This document shows positions 17,323 to 24,639 of a stretch of 64,000 nt of DNA, piece after piece. This DNA is from Moritella sp. JT01. GTDB taxonomy: Bacteria; Pseudomonadota; Gammaproteobacteria; Enterobacterales; Moritellaceae. The first letter of the stretch is position 1. The number at the start of each line of letters is the position of its first letter. The position numbers were made by a program, and so were the translations under genes. Under the pieces are notes generated by a model. The model worked only from the letters and a program-made list of their open reading frames with translations, was not told the origin of the DNA and ran no database searches. The stretch lies in contig NZ_LOCN01000006.1 in the NCBI RefSeq assembly GCF_001574435.1, positions 199,822 to 263,821 of the forward strand, in the 5' to 3' direction.

Positions 17323-17550
17323 TCATACTTCCGCATATTCCTGCGCATTTAATACGACATAACCGCCCTTGCCTTTTGGTCGGCCGATAACACCACGAAA
17401 CAACTGGCGACAATCTAGCTGTTGGCAAGCGTTGTCGATGGCATCTTGCTTGGTTTCGCATTCGCCTATTTCGACAGTACGAAGTTCGTGGGTTTTAGGG
17501 TGTTCACGCATGCCGCCATTTGGACACAGCTCTATTGCTAAATACATCAT
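17323..17550 (-). CDS. Small phage protein of unknown function (75 aa)
   Basis: The start chosen is ATG 17548-17550 because it forms an ATGA overlap with the upstream stop. The frame continues upstream to 17601 but that part overlaps the neighbour. The product has a Gly/Lys-rich C-terminus (RGVIGRPKGKGGYVV) and four Cys. The function is unknown; it is an early-operon gene by position. Confidence 0.6.
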   Translation of the reverse strand: MMYLAIELCPNGGMREHPKTHELRTVEIGECETKQDAIDNACQQLDCRQLFRGVIGRPKGKGGYVVLNAQEYAEV

Positions 17551-17933
17551 GCAACCATCCAGATAGTTGTATTGTGGATATCGAATGTTTTTTCCCACCA
17601 CAGTTCTATGCAGGCGACTAACTTGGTTAAGCCTAAGCCTTGCGCCATAAAGTACACAGAACGAATAGCGCCTAGGGCAAGTTGCTCTTCAGTTGAATTA
17701 GTATCAGAACAAGTCACCACGCTTTGCCAAAAGGCAAATACAGTAATCAATACCTCTTCTTGCTTTAGCGTTGCGTAAAGGTTGAAATGAAAGCAAGGCA
17801 TTGCAAGTGCGTCGCTACGACCAGCATCAACGCATTCAAACAAATCGATAATCCAATCGGCTTTGTCTTCATCGATACCAAGTGAGTGCAGTGCCGAACG
17901 CACATTTTCAACAGGGGCTAAAATACGTTTCAT
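17547..17933 (-). CDS. Phage early-operon protein of unknown function (128 aa)
   Basis: A 128-residue, mostly helical protein (MKRILAPVENVRSAL start) with Trp- and Cys-containing helices. Its ATG overlaps the preceding stop and its stop overlaps the following ATG, both as ATGA, which is typical of coupled phage early genes. No domain is recognised. Confidence 0.65.
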   Translation of the reverse strand: MKRILAPVENVRSALHSLGIDEDKADWIIDLFECVDAGRSDALAMPCFHFNLYATLKQEEVLITVFAFWQSVVTCSDTNSTEEQLALGAIRSVYFMAQGLGLTKLVACIELWWEKTFDIHNTTIWMVA

Positions 17934-18220
17934 GCCACCACCTCATTTCTTATCAAGTTGCTTAGTTCGTGATATGCAGAAGTGACTTGCCTAAATGCAG
18001 TTAAGCCATCGAGATAAATGGTTTTATCAATTAGCTTATGCGCTGACCAGGTATTCGGGTTTTGCATGCCGTTAAAGTAGGTTTTATCAATTGCGATAAC
18101 TTCTAACGCATCGGCATGGCCAATATAGCGAACAGACACGCTTACTTTTTCAGGTTTGGCGATGGCAATAAACATTAGTTCGTTGATCACATCGTTCATT
18201 GTTGGATTTGGTTTAATCAT
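17930..18220 (-). CDS. Phage early-operon protein of unknown function (96 aa)
   Basis: A 96-residue protein starting MIKPNPTMNDVINEL, with an N-terminal helix and a central beta-rich part (VSVSVRYIG). It overlaps the next gene by 4 bases. No domain is recognised. Confidence 0.62.
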   Translation of the reverse strand: MIKPNPTMNDVINELMFIAIAKPEKVSVSVRYIGHADALEVIAIDKTYFNGMQNPNTWSAHKLIDKTIYLDGLTAFRQVTSAYHELSNLIRNEVVA

Positions 18221-18229
18221 GGTATTCCC

Positions 18230-18493
18230 TTACTTAAAGTCGTTTATTGGGTGGCCAGCTAATTTGCCAATCACAGGTTCTAGCGAGTTGATCGCTCGGT
18301 GTAGCTTCACTTTTTCTAACTGGTCAAGTTCATCAAGTTTCAAATCAACATGGTGCTGCTTTAATCCAGCGGCGAAACAGAGTGTTTTACGCATATTAAA
18401 ATCTAAGTTGTCATAAAAAGACCCGATACGGCTGTTACCAAATAACCCACGAATTTGAGCTATTGACTCAGCAGCGACTTTTACTTGTTCCAT
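18230..18493 (-). CDS. Phage early-operon helical protein of unknown function (87 aa)
   Basis: An 87-residue protein (MEQVKVAAESIAQIRG start) with a long charged helix LDELDQLEKVKLHRAINSLE near residues 53-72. It has an AGGAG ribosome site. It sits in the early operon between a 96-residue protein and the small zinc-finger gene. No function is assigned. Confidence 0.62.
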   Translation of the reverse strand: MEQVKVAAESIAQIRGLFGNSRIGSFYDNLDFNMRKTLCFAAGLKQHHVDLKLDELDQLEKVKLHRAINSLEPVIGKLAGHPINDFK

Positions 18494-18509
18494 AAATAAT
18501 CTCCTATGC

Positions 18510-18647
18510 TTAACGGTTCATGAATTCTTCAAACTTTTCTGGGTCATCAGCTTCGTGGCAGCTGTTGCACAAATCATGAAAGGATCTTGGTTCGTCCGAT
18601 TCAATAAAATCACCACATTCACAACATTTAATTACTTCTTCATCCAT
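18510..18647 (-). CDS. 45-residue zinc-finger-like protein
   Basis: A short frame from ATG 18645-18647 to TAA 18510-18512, with an excellent AAGGAG 7 bases upstream. It encodes Cys8/Cys9-x-Cys11 and, 15 residues on, Cys27-x2-Cys30, a four-cysteine zinc-binding layout like the C-terminal zinc finger of DksA/TraR proteins (compare P2 orf82), with an acidic remainder. The ribosome site overlaps the stop of the CII-like gene, so it is translationally linked. The DksA/TraR relation is inferred; the spacing is two residues shorter than in DksA. Confidence 0.7.
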   Translation of the reverse strand: MDEEVIKCCECGDFIESDEPRSFHDLCNSCHEADDPEKFEEFMNR

Positions 18648-18657
18648 TGTTATCTCC

Positions 18658-19176
18658 TTACATGCCAGGTATTGGCATTCCACTTAATACTGTATCTACG
18701 CACATGGACACGAACGGCCCTGCACCACCGCAGCGGTTTTCAACATCTGACATAAGAAAGACCAACTCACGAACAGCGTCTTGTGCCTTTGTGATTATTT
18801 GGTCTTTTTTGACTCGGGTTAGCCGACGATCGGATTCGGCTTCTAAGATGTGACGGTTTATTTCACCGGTATGACTTGTCACGCTCATGGCGCTAAGTGT
18901 TAGCGGTTTTGAATCACCTTTTTTGGGTAGGCGAACGGCTATTAGTCCGACTTCGAGTATTGCGCTGTTGATAATGTCGTGATTATCAGTTGCGGTTGTG
19001 ATTTTAATTAACTCGCTAACGGTTAATTGATGTGGCTGATTGGGGTTTAACTTGTTACGCAGTACTTGCCCACGCATGCCGCACTCGTTTGCAATTTGTT
19101 CTATGTTTTCTATGTCTGCAAACCGAATACATGCTGACTCTATTGGGCTCTGTTTACTCTCATTTGACTCATACAT
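18658..19176 (-). CDS. Phage regulatory CII-family protein
   Basis: The start is set at ATG 19174-19176 behind AAGGAG, giving 172 residues. The sequence matches the phage regulatory CII (CP76) family of P2-like phages. An N-terminal helix-turn-helix (IEQIANECGMRGQVLRNKLN) is followed by SVSELIKIT-type helices, then a C-terminal helix region. Such proteins control the choice between lysis and lysogeny or early replication genes. It is an early leftward gene downstream of the cox-like gene. Confidence 0.78.
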   Translation of the reverse strand: MYESNESKQSPIESACIRFADIENIEQIANECGMRGQVLRNKLNPNQPHQLTVSELIKITTATDNHDIINSAILEVGLIAVRLPKKGDSKPLTLSAMSVTSHTGEINRHILEAESDRRLTRVKKDQIITKAQDAVRELVFLMSDVENRCGGAGPFVSMCVDTVLSGMPIPGM

Positions 19177-19189
19177 TGCGAAAATCTCC

Positions 19190-19393
19190 TTATATGCAAT
19201 GATTAAGTAACAATCCAAGTACGCAAATGAATATGATCGCTTCTGCTTTAACGATTAAAGAGAAACGATGCTTACGTTTATTCACGCTTGGTTCAATGAA
19301 TACACCTGTCGAAACCTCTATAAACCCTTGTTGATGGGCGTTTACAGTGATCTCTGGTTGGTTATTGGCTTGATTACACAAATTGTTGTGCAT
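19190..19393 (-). CDS. Small phage protein with a C-terminal membrane helix
   Basis: 67 residues from ATG 19391-19393 (MHNNLCNQANNQPEIT), ending in the hydrophobic stretch AEAIIFICVLGLLLNHCI, a single predicted membrane anchor after a basic KRKHR segment. Its start overlaps the end of the cox-like gene by about 20 bases. The function is unknown; a lysogeny- or exclusion-related membrane protein is possible. Confidence 0.5.
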   Translation of the reverse strand: MHNNLCNQANNQPEITVNAHQQGFIEVSTGVFIEPSVNKRKHRFSLIVKAEAIIFICVLGLLLNHCI

Positions 19394-19577
19394 CGGCTTT
19401 CTTGAACAAAGCGACAAGGTTTATGAGTACGCCACTGTTTTTGCTTTCTTTTGGCCAAATAGGTAGCTTTCCATTCGCAACAGCTTGATCAATAGCGCTT
19501 ATTGATTGCCCTGTTGCGGCGGCATATTTCTTTTTTGTGCAATAAGGTACGTTGAGCTGTATTGTAATTGACGACAT
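19374..19577 (-). CDS. cox: Cox-like excisionase/repressor
   Basis: A 67-residue DNA-binding protein with the Cox family signature of P2-like phages: VPYCTKKKYAAATGQS, then the recognition part VANGKLPIWPKE and an ending VLINLVALFKKA. Cox directs excision and represses the lysogenic promoter. It is the first gene of the leftward early operon, divergent from cI, with the operator region between them. Confidence 0.82.
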   Translation of the reverse strand: MSSITIQLNVPYCTKKKYAAATGQSISAIDQAVANGKLPIWPKESKNSGVLINLVALFKKADAQQFV

Positions 19578-19589
19578 AATGGTATCCTT

Positions 19590-19743
19590 GTTGGTTAATT
19601 TATGAATATTTACCCATATTTGACCTTATATGCACTCAGATATGGGCTAAAATGAGACGGCCCTCTATAACCGTCCCATACATAATAGTCATATGAACAA
19701 TCGATTGCAACCATTTAGGGACGGTATTTGTGTGGGAATTTTA
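19590..19743. promoter_or_regulatory. cox/cI divergent operator region
   Basis: The gap between cox and cI holds several inverted repeats. CCCATAT and ATATGGG occur at about 19613-19645. GACGG (19656-19660) faces CCGTC (19671-19675). ACCGTCCC (19670-19677) is perfectly mirrored by GGGACGGT (19718-19725). The last site lies inside the longest cI frame, which argues that translation of cI begins downstream at ATG 19744. I infer CI and Cox binding here. Confidence 0.6.
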
Positions 19744-20538
19744 ATGTCTGATTTTGAAGAGCAGTTAAACGAATTAAAAATATTAACTAAAACGTCTAAA
19801 ATCAAAGATTTAGCTGACTCACTCGGAGTTTCAACATCGACTATACGGACCTGGCGTTCTCGTAATAAAATCCCAGGTGATATTTATTTAAAAGCACAAA
19901 AAGATTCTAAACCGCATGACGAGACGGAATACAACACTCAAATGACGAAAATAAAAATCCCGCCTTTCGACTATCATGGTGGGAAGGCGATAACAGAAAA
20001 GTTGGTTAAAATAATAGGATCTACGAATCTTATTGATTTAGCAGAATCTTTGGGGATTCCAAGAACAACGATATCTACTTGGCATACCCGTAATATGACT
20101 CCTTTTGAAATCGCCGTTAGGATTAACCTAGCTAAAGGCGTATCTTTAAGATGGCTGTTACTAGATGAAGGCGATACTTTTGAAAGTGATGGAGTGATAT
20201 TAAAAGAAAAACTCATTATTGAAAAAATAGCGAACAGTATATTGGACGAGTCTGGAGAGATGAGTCTAGATATTGTGACAATGGAACGATATGGATTAAC
20301 TCCGGCCACTACTCGCGTGATCGATCTTGATGGCTCTTTGTTATTTGTCAATACAGAAGAAATAACCCCTAGTTCTGGCCGTTATTTATTGGATATCGAT
20401 GGTTCGATTTCTATTAATGGTTTACAGCGTTTACCAGGTAAAAAGTTAGCCATGAGTTATGGCAATACATCAGTTGAAGTTGCAGAAGCGGATATTGTGG
20501 TGTTGGGTCGTGTAACTTTGGTGATGGAGAAAGAGTAA
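19744..20538 (+). CDS. cI: CI-like phage repressor with two helix-turn-helix units
   Basis: About 264 residues from ATG 19744 (the frame is open from ATG 19693). Two similar helix-turn-helix segments are visible: KIKDLADSLGVSTSTIRTW and NLIDLAESLGIPRTTISTW, about 90 residues apart, followed by LSLRWLLLDEG-type CI N-domain features and a C-terminal S24-like fold without an obvious catalytic Ser/Lys pair. It represses the cox operon to keep lysogeny. Tandem DNA-binding units are unusual for this family. The final 26 codons are partly duplicated about 1 kb downstream. Confidence 0.85.
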   Translation: MSDFEEQLNELKILTKTSKIKDLADSLGVSTSTIRTWRSRNKIPGDIYLKAQKDSKPHDETEYNTQMTKIKIPPFDYHGGKAITEKLVKIIGSTNLIDLAESLGIPRTTISTWHTRNMTPFEIAVRINLAKGVSLRWLLLDEGDTFESDGVILKEKLIIEKIANSILDESGEMSLDIVTMERYGLTPATTRVIDLDGSLLFVNTEEITPSSGRYLLDIDGSISINGLQRLPGKKLAMSYGNTSVEVAEADIVVLGRVTLVMEKE

Positions 20539-20591
20539 TAAATAATACCTCCTGCTTGAGGAGGTGTTTAATCCCTATTGACTCCAGGTCA

Positions 20592-21344
20592 TTACAACCT
20601 CGCAATCTTGCAACGCTGCATAACCACCCTATTATCATTACCTTGTATCTTCTTAATGCGCCGACTACGTTCGCACTCCCATTTATTCACTGGATACATC
20701 TTATCCCATGCTGTCATTAACTGCCGTTGCTGCCGACTTAACTTAAATTTGGAATATGCAATATCCATATAAAGATAAGAACGAGCGATGCGGCCCCTTG
20801 CATTGATGGGTGGTTCTACCTTTCTATCTTCTATTTTCATTTGGCAACTGCCAAAATTAGATTTAGCTGATGGTAGCACTGAGAAATTATAATTACTCCT
20901 TAATGCATTCACAGCACCAATAGCGGGAAATAAATTGTACATATCAGATTGCATTAGACGATATTGTTTACTGATTTTTTCTGCACATTTACGACCTTTA
21001 AAATGTTTTCCTTTACTGCTTACGCATTGTGAGTGTCCTTTCCTCCACTCTTTAAATGCACGACCAAAGTTTTCGGCAGGGACTACATGTTCCCACTCTA
21101 TTCGTTTAGCTCGTTTTTGATATTTACTTGTGATAAATCCATATGCTGGTAATACATTTTTCTTACCATCAAACTTTGCGACACAATAAAGTGTTTCTCT
21201 GTGATCTTGGTAAACACTTCGTTCCAAGTTCTTTTTAGCTTTGTTGAATGAATAAATTATTTTATTACCAGTCGCGTTCGTGATAGTAGTGGTTAGAGCT
21301 AATAATGTTATGGGTAATAGTATTTTTTCTATCATGAACTTCAA
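20592..21344 (-). CDS. Periplasmic/secreted endonuclease I (EndA/Dns family)
   Basis: A 250-residue protein with an N-terminal signal peptide (MIEKILLPITLLALTTTITNATG) and the Endonuclease I catalytic region IEWEHVVPAENFG, where His is the general base of the beta-beta-alpha-metal fold. The segments YNLFPAIGAVNALRSNY and RGRIARSYLYMD are also typical, with Cys pairs consistent with disulfides. It degrades extracellular or periplasmic DNA. Here it is a cargo gene of the prophage, convergent with cI and flanked by a cI 3' duplication. It may block incoming DNA or help release from lysed cells. Confidence 0.9.
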   Translation of the reverse strand: MKFMIEKILLPITLLALTTTITNATGNKIIYSFNKAKKNLERSVYQDHRETLYCVAKFDGKKNVLPAYGFITSKYQKRAKRIEWEHVVPAENFGRAFKEWRKGHSQCVSSKGKHFKGRKCAEKISKQYRLMQSDMYNLFPAIGAVNALRSNYNFSVLPSAKSNFGSCQMKIEDRKVEPPINARGRIARSYLYMDIAYSKFKLSRQQRQLMTAWDKMYPVNKWECERSRRIKKIQGNDNRVVMQRCKIARL

Positions 21345-21450
21345 ATTAAAAGTATTAATAGATTTATATACTGAGCTAGATAAAGTAGCGAGTCTTGCAC
21401 GAAACTCTATTTTTGTGAGTCACTTACAACATTTAGTTTGTAAAACGATT

Positions 21451-21534
21451 ACCATGAATGATGGTAATACATCAGTTGCAGAAGCGGATATTATTGTATT
21501 GGGGCGTGTCGTGCTGGCGATGGAAAAAGAATAA
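21451..21534 (+). pseudogene. Duplicated fragment of the cI 3' end
   Basis: The reading frame ending at 21534 encodes GNTSVAEADIIVLGRVVLAM, nearly the same as the last residues of cI (GNTSVEVAEADIVVLGRVTL). The DNA similarity runs from about 21452 to the stop and matches 20459-20538, with a two-codon deletion. There is no upstream cI sequence, so it is a remnant left beside the endA gene. Confidence 0.85.
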
Positions 21535-21578
21535 TTATAACTTAAAACTATTACTGCCTAATCAAAAGGGAATTTAAA

Positions 21579-22118
21579 ATGACAACTAGCAAACCTAACT
21601 TTTTACGTCGATTTTGTTCGAAGGTTTGGAATTTAGCTAACGCAAGAAAAGAAAAAATGTTAGCCATCATTAATGATGATGAACAATGGTCTGCATATTG
21701 TATTGATAAAAAATTAACGCCATCAATGCAAAAGTTCGTACTATTAACCTATGGTATTAAAAAAGAACCAGTCGAGATTGTTAAAACAGATATAACTAAA
21801 AGTAATCATTCTACTAAAGAATCTGAAAGTAACGACTTTGATAGCCATCTGGTGACACTATGGACTGGTAACACAAAAAGCATTGAGTTCACATATGAGT
21901 CTTTTCATGGTGAAAAGTTACGACGGACAATAAATCCAACTGAAGTTTGTTTTAATGATAATGATGAATTCTATATTAAAGGAATTTGCCTCACCCGAAA
22001 CGCACCAAGAACTTTTAAAGCGTGCAATATAACAACCAAAATTAAAATTGGCAGTAAACTATATGAGTTTGCAGAATGGTGTGAAGATGTTCTTAATGTT
22101 GATCTGTATTCGGCATAG
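21579..22118 (+). CDS. WYL-like domain protein
   Basis: 179 residues. The C-terminal 80 residues (IEFTYESFHGEKLRRTINP, later YIKGICLTRNAPRTFKACNI) follow the WYL-domain pattern: a Tyr-x-Gly turn, Arg and Pro, then a strand and an R-T-F-x3-I ending. WYL domains bind nucleic acids or small ligands and act as regulators, often of defence genes. The N-terminal half is basic and helical. It is transcribed towards int, between endA and the cassette run. The family call is by pattern only. Confidence 0.6.
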   Translation: MTTSKPNFLRRFCSKVWNLANARKEKMLAIINDDEQWSAYCIDKKLTPSMQKFVLLTYGIKKEPVEIVKTDITKSNHSTKESESNDFDSHLVTLWTGNTKSIEFTYESFHGEKLRRTINPTEVCFNDNDEFYIKGICLTRNAPRTFKACNITTKIKIGSKLYEFAEWCEDVLNVDLYSA

Positions 22119-22161
22119 GAAAGAACCCATGTTAAATAAATACACTTAAACGGATCAAGTT

Positions 22162-22449
22162 ATGCCTAATGGATACGACGAGTGGTATTTGAATCACATT
22201 CATCCCGTCGGACAAGATGGGTTTAAAAGTGATGAAGAAATTACAGCAGAAGCACAGCTAGAAAGAAGTGATGATATTTATTTACAAAGCCACCCGTTTT
22301 GTGAGGCGGTTTTTTATTGTAGTTTCTGTGATACCGCATTCGTAGCTAAAGCATCTGAAAAACACTACTGCAAATGCGGTAGTGCTTCCCTAGCTACGCG
22401 TATTAAGTTACGAAAGATAAAAAGTAATTATGCAAATATTCGAGGGTGA
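22162..22449 (+). CDS. Small zinc-ribbon-like protein of unknown function
   Basis: 95 residues with an acidic N-terminal half and a C-terminal CSFCDTAF ... YCKCGSAS block, two Cys pairs likely binding zinc. It lies 43 bp after the WYL-like gene on the same strand and converges on the minus-strand cassette run. The function is unknown. Confidence 0.6.
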   Translation: MPNGYDEWYLNHIHPVGQDGFKSDEEITAEAQLERSDDIYLQSHPFCEAVFYCSFCDTAFVAKASEKHYCKCGSASLATRIKLRKIKSNYANIRG

Positions 22450-22495
22450 ACAACGCCATATTCTGCGGCTTGTTCGCAGCAATGCTTTGTTATGC
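22446..22495 (-). repeat. attC-like site after the DUF4145 gene
   Basis: Read on the minus strand it begins GCATAACAAAGC, carries a small hairpin (CTGCG/CGCAG) and ends GGCGTTGTTC. AACAACGC and GCTTTGTT on the plus strand pair with one mismatch. The core triplets AAC and GTT, an imperfect self-complementary fold and its place right at the stop codon are attC features. The outer 7-mers are imperfect, so the site is degenerate. Confidence 0.55.
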
Positions 22496-23367
22496 TAAGC
22501 CACTACATAGTGACGTAGCTCATCAGAAGAATCGAGATATTTTGCCTTTTTACCGAATGATAATAATTTAAACTCACCCTTACCAATTTTTTCGTCTAGC
22601 TTTGACTCAACCGATTTGATTGATCCGCTTAGCAAGCGTATATCTTTTCCAAGGTACTTCTGAAGTGGAAACTCATCGCCAGAATTATAACCATCTAGTT
22701 TATTAGTTAAGAGGTCTTCAAATTTTTCGAATTTTTGAATAATTTCATCCAGCTTTCCTTTGGATTCTTTATCCAAAATGTAGACGGTGGTGATGAGATG
22801 CTCAACTATGATTAAGGCAGCGTCTAAGGATTTCCTTGATGGTGTCTTAATATCATGAGCTGCATCGTTTCCGAGAAAACGAATGGAGTGCAGACGTATC
22901 GAATCTTTCTTTGAAATAAGACCTTTACTTGCCAAGTTGTTAATTCTTGTGCTTAGCTCTTTTCCCTTTATTTCTTGATCGTTACAAATGGCTTCTATTG
23001 TTGCTCTGAATCCAATCCCTGAAAGGGTTCGAGCACCATCACGGTATGCGTTACAGGTTTCTTCATAGATACGATCCACTATGTCGGGTAAATATCTAGT
23101 ATCTAGATTTCCTTTATCCTGCTTAGGAAATATATCGACAGTTAATGGGACTTTCCATTCGCCATCATCAGTAGGATATGCAGCATCATATTCATGAACG
23201 ACCTTTCTGAAAGAAACTAGATCGCATCCCCTACATTTCACGACAGCGTGCTCTACCATACAATGATATTCATCGGGATTGTGAGTGTAAGAGTGCATAC
23301 CTTCAACATCGTGCCAGGTATTATGACCACATGAATTACAATGATTTCTGACTTTTTCTTTTGTCAT
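22495..23367 (-). CDS. DUF4145 (HEPN-like) protein with N-terminal zinc finger
   Basis: 290 residues. An N-terminal zinc-finger part (HCNSCGHNTWH and VKCRGCDLVSF) is followed by the DUF4145 domain (about residues 105-200), including FRATIEAIC and the characteristic RFLGNDAAHD. DUF4145 belongs to the HEPN superfamily and is often found with restriction or other defence genes. The C-terminal part is charged and probably coiled. It is the last cassette in the minus-strand run, ending in an attC-like repeat. Whether it is an RNase is unknown. Confidence 0.8.
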   Translation of the reverse strand: MTKEKVRNHCNSCGHNTWHDVEGMHSYTHNPDEYHCMVEHAVVKCRGCDLVSFRKVVHEYDAAYPTDDGEWKVPLTVDIFPKQDKGNLDTRYLPDIVDRIYEETCNAYRDGARTLSGIGFRATIEAICNDQEIKGKELSTRINNLASKGLISKKDSIRLHSIRFLGNDAAHDIKTPSRKSLDAALIIVEHLITTVYILDKESKGKLDEIIQKFEKFEDLLTNKLDGYNSGDEFPLQKYLGKDIRLLSGSIKSVESKLDEKIGKGEFKLLSFGKKAKYLDSSDELRHYVVA

Positions 23368-23395
23368 ATAAATTACTCTAAAGTTACCTTCTGTA

Positions 23396-23482
23396 GCCTA
23401 ATTCCTCATAAAGAGGAAAAAATTGTTTGCTAAAATGTTGAGGAACGAAAACAGCAAACTATTTTTGTCTTTGTTTATTAGC
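23396..23482 (-). repeat. attC-like site (full-length type)
   Basis: About 87 bp read on the minus strand from AGCTAATAAAC to GAATTAGGC. The two ends are complementary (AGC.TAAT with ATTAGGCT; GACAAAAAT with ATTTTTTCC), and an inner GTTTGCT/AGCAAAC stem is present. The central part (TTTTCGTTC, AACATTTTAGC, AACAATTTTTT) is nearly the same as in the site at 26886-26977, showing the two are homologous repeats. The AAC triplet is changed to AAT here, which may make it inactive. Confidence 0.7.
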
Positions 23483-23485
23483 TTG

Positions 23486-23989
23486 TCATGCAAAAGGGTC
23501 AATATGAACAAATGTCCCATTTCTTTTCATAACGTTTTTGGCTTGAGAAAAATCAGGTAGATAGCCATTATTTTTGGCTAAATTAGCTAGCTGGTAAGTT
23601 TCATCTAATAAGCCGTATGGATCACTTGCTACAACTTTTCCTAGCCAAATATCTTGTAGATTTGTGTCTATCCAAGTTTTATACTGGGAAGCTTCCAACT
23701 CTGTCAATTCATCTAATAACTCTAACTCTGTATAAGTGAACTCATCAGAGATTCCCGGTAAACCTGCTTTTCCTATAAAACTCACATGCCGATATATCTT
23801 AGGGTAATGTTTTGAGCTTTGAAGTTGCGATATGACAAATTTTGCAAAAGTATCATATCTATCATCGACCCCTATTCTTACCACTTTATTTTTTTTGAAT
23901 AATACTTCTGTTCCAAGTCCTGATTTGTTCAAAGGTATTTTCTTATACCCCAGAGATTCCAGAATTTGAACTAAATAATAACTGTGCAC
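23486..23989 (-). CDS. Kinase-like-fold cassette protein (short)
   Basis: 167 residues. The C-terminus KNVMKRNGTFVHIDPFA resembles the Asn and Asp-Pro/Phe block of protein-kinase/aminoglycoside-phosphotransferase folds. The N-terminal part (VLFKKNKVVRIGVDD, then YTELELLDEL) resembles a nucleotide-binding lobe and hinge. The usual catalytic HxD loop is not clear and the protein is short, so it may be a truncated or inactive kinase-like protein. It stands as an independent cassette between two attC-like repeats. Confidence 0.5.
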   Translation of the reverse strand: MHSYYLVQILESLGYKKIPLNKSGLGTEVLFKKNKVVRIGVDDRYDTFAKFVISQLQSSKHYPKIYRHVSFIGKAGLPGISDEFTYTELELLDELTELEASQYKTWIDTNLQDIWLGKVVASDPYGLLDETYQLANLAKNNGYLPDFSQAKNVMKRNGTFVHIDPFA

Positions 23990-24008
23990 TTATCATCTCT
24001 CTTTTTTT

Positions 24009-24027
24009 ACATAACGCTCTGTTATGT
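24009..24027 (-). repeat. Minimal attC-like junction
   Basis: ACATAAC and GTTATGT flank only 5 bases, a perfect 7-bp palindrome pair with the AAC/GTT core triplets, overlapping the stop of the AbiV-like gene. It looks like an attC site that has lost its central arms. Confidence 0.5.
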
Positions 24028-24600
24028 GTTTTTTACTTGTTCAAACAATTCGTCAGTAACTTCAGCCGCTTCATTGGAGTAATTAGTTACCCCACCTAAA
24101 GCATCGTCAAATACCTCAATAGCGAAAAGCAATATTGAGCGAGCGAATTTTCGATTTACCTTATCTGCAGGTACTTTAAGTTTCCCATTCTCACGTTGAA
24201 AATACAGAGAGAATTCTCTTGCTTGAACTAACCCCGAGTTCTTTGCCATATTAATTAGACGATCTATCTCTTTTTCGCCAATAGCGTCTTGTAACCTTTT
24301 GCCCATTGCTACTGTAGGAAAAGCAGCCAATATATGCTTAGTTTTATGGTCTTTGAATACGTTACGATTTTTCACTGGGTGGTTACCCCCAGTGAATGCA
24401 CCAACATGGGCTTTGGCTACTTCCTCTAAAACGGTAATACTCAAAAAAACAGAGCTAGAATAGCTTCCGTTTAAGTACAAGCACGATGAATCTTGAATCA
24501 AGGTGACAGCGTGCCCTATCGCCTTATCCATTTCCTCTACACTTCGAATGAGACGTTCTTCTGAACGGACCAAACTATATATTAATTCAATAACTTCCAT
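24022..24600 (-). CDS. AbiV-family abortive infection protein (HEPN)
   Basis: 192 residues matching the AbiV family: LYLNGSYSSSVFLSITVLEEVAKAHVG near residue 48, with the alpha-helical E-E-x2-K core, and KDHKTKHILAAFP near 92. AbiV proteins stop phage growth in Lactococcus by inhibiting translation, and belong to the HEPN group. The gene is a single cassette ending in a minimal attC-like junction. I infer a phage-defence role; the exact target is unknown. Confidence 0.8.
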   Translation of the reverse strand: MEVIELIYSLVRSEERLIRSVEEMDKAIGHAVTLIQDSSCLYLNGSYSSSVFLSITVLEEVAKAHVGAFTGGNHPVKNRNVFKDHKTKHILAAFPTVAMGKRLQDAIGEKEIDRLINMAKNSGLVQAREFSLYFQRENGKLKVPADKVNRKFARSILLFAIEVFDDALGGVTNYSNEAAEVTDELFEQVKNT

Positions 24601-24609
24601 CGGTATTCC

Positions 24610-24639
24610 CTAAAACACATAGCCTGCGCTTTATTAGCC
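24610..24639 (-). repeat. Short attC-like junction
   Basis: On the minus strand GGCTAATAAAGCGCAGGCTATGTG follows the stop of the 317-residue gene. The GCTAATAAAG start and CTATGT end match the ends of the other junctions, but the centre is almost gone. It is probably a truncated attC. Confidence 0.4.

Noticed and set aside
21280..21534. An 84-residue plus-strand gene overlapping the start of endA
   Set aside because: Only its last 27 codons look like protein, and they are a copy of the cI end; the upstream part is the antisense of endA and spacer.
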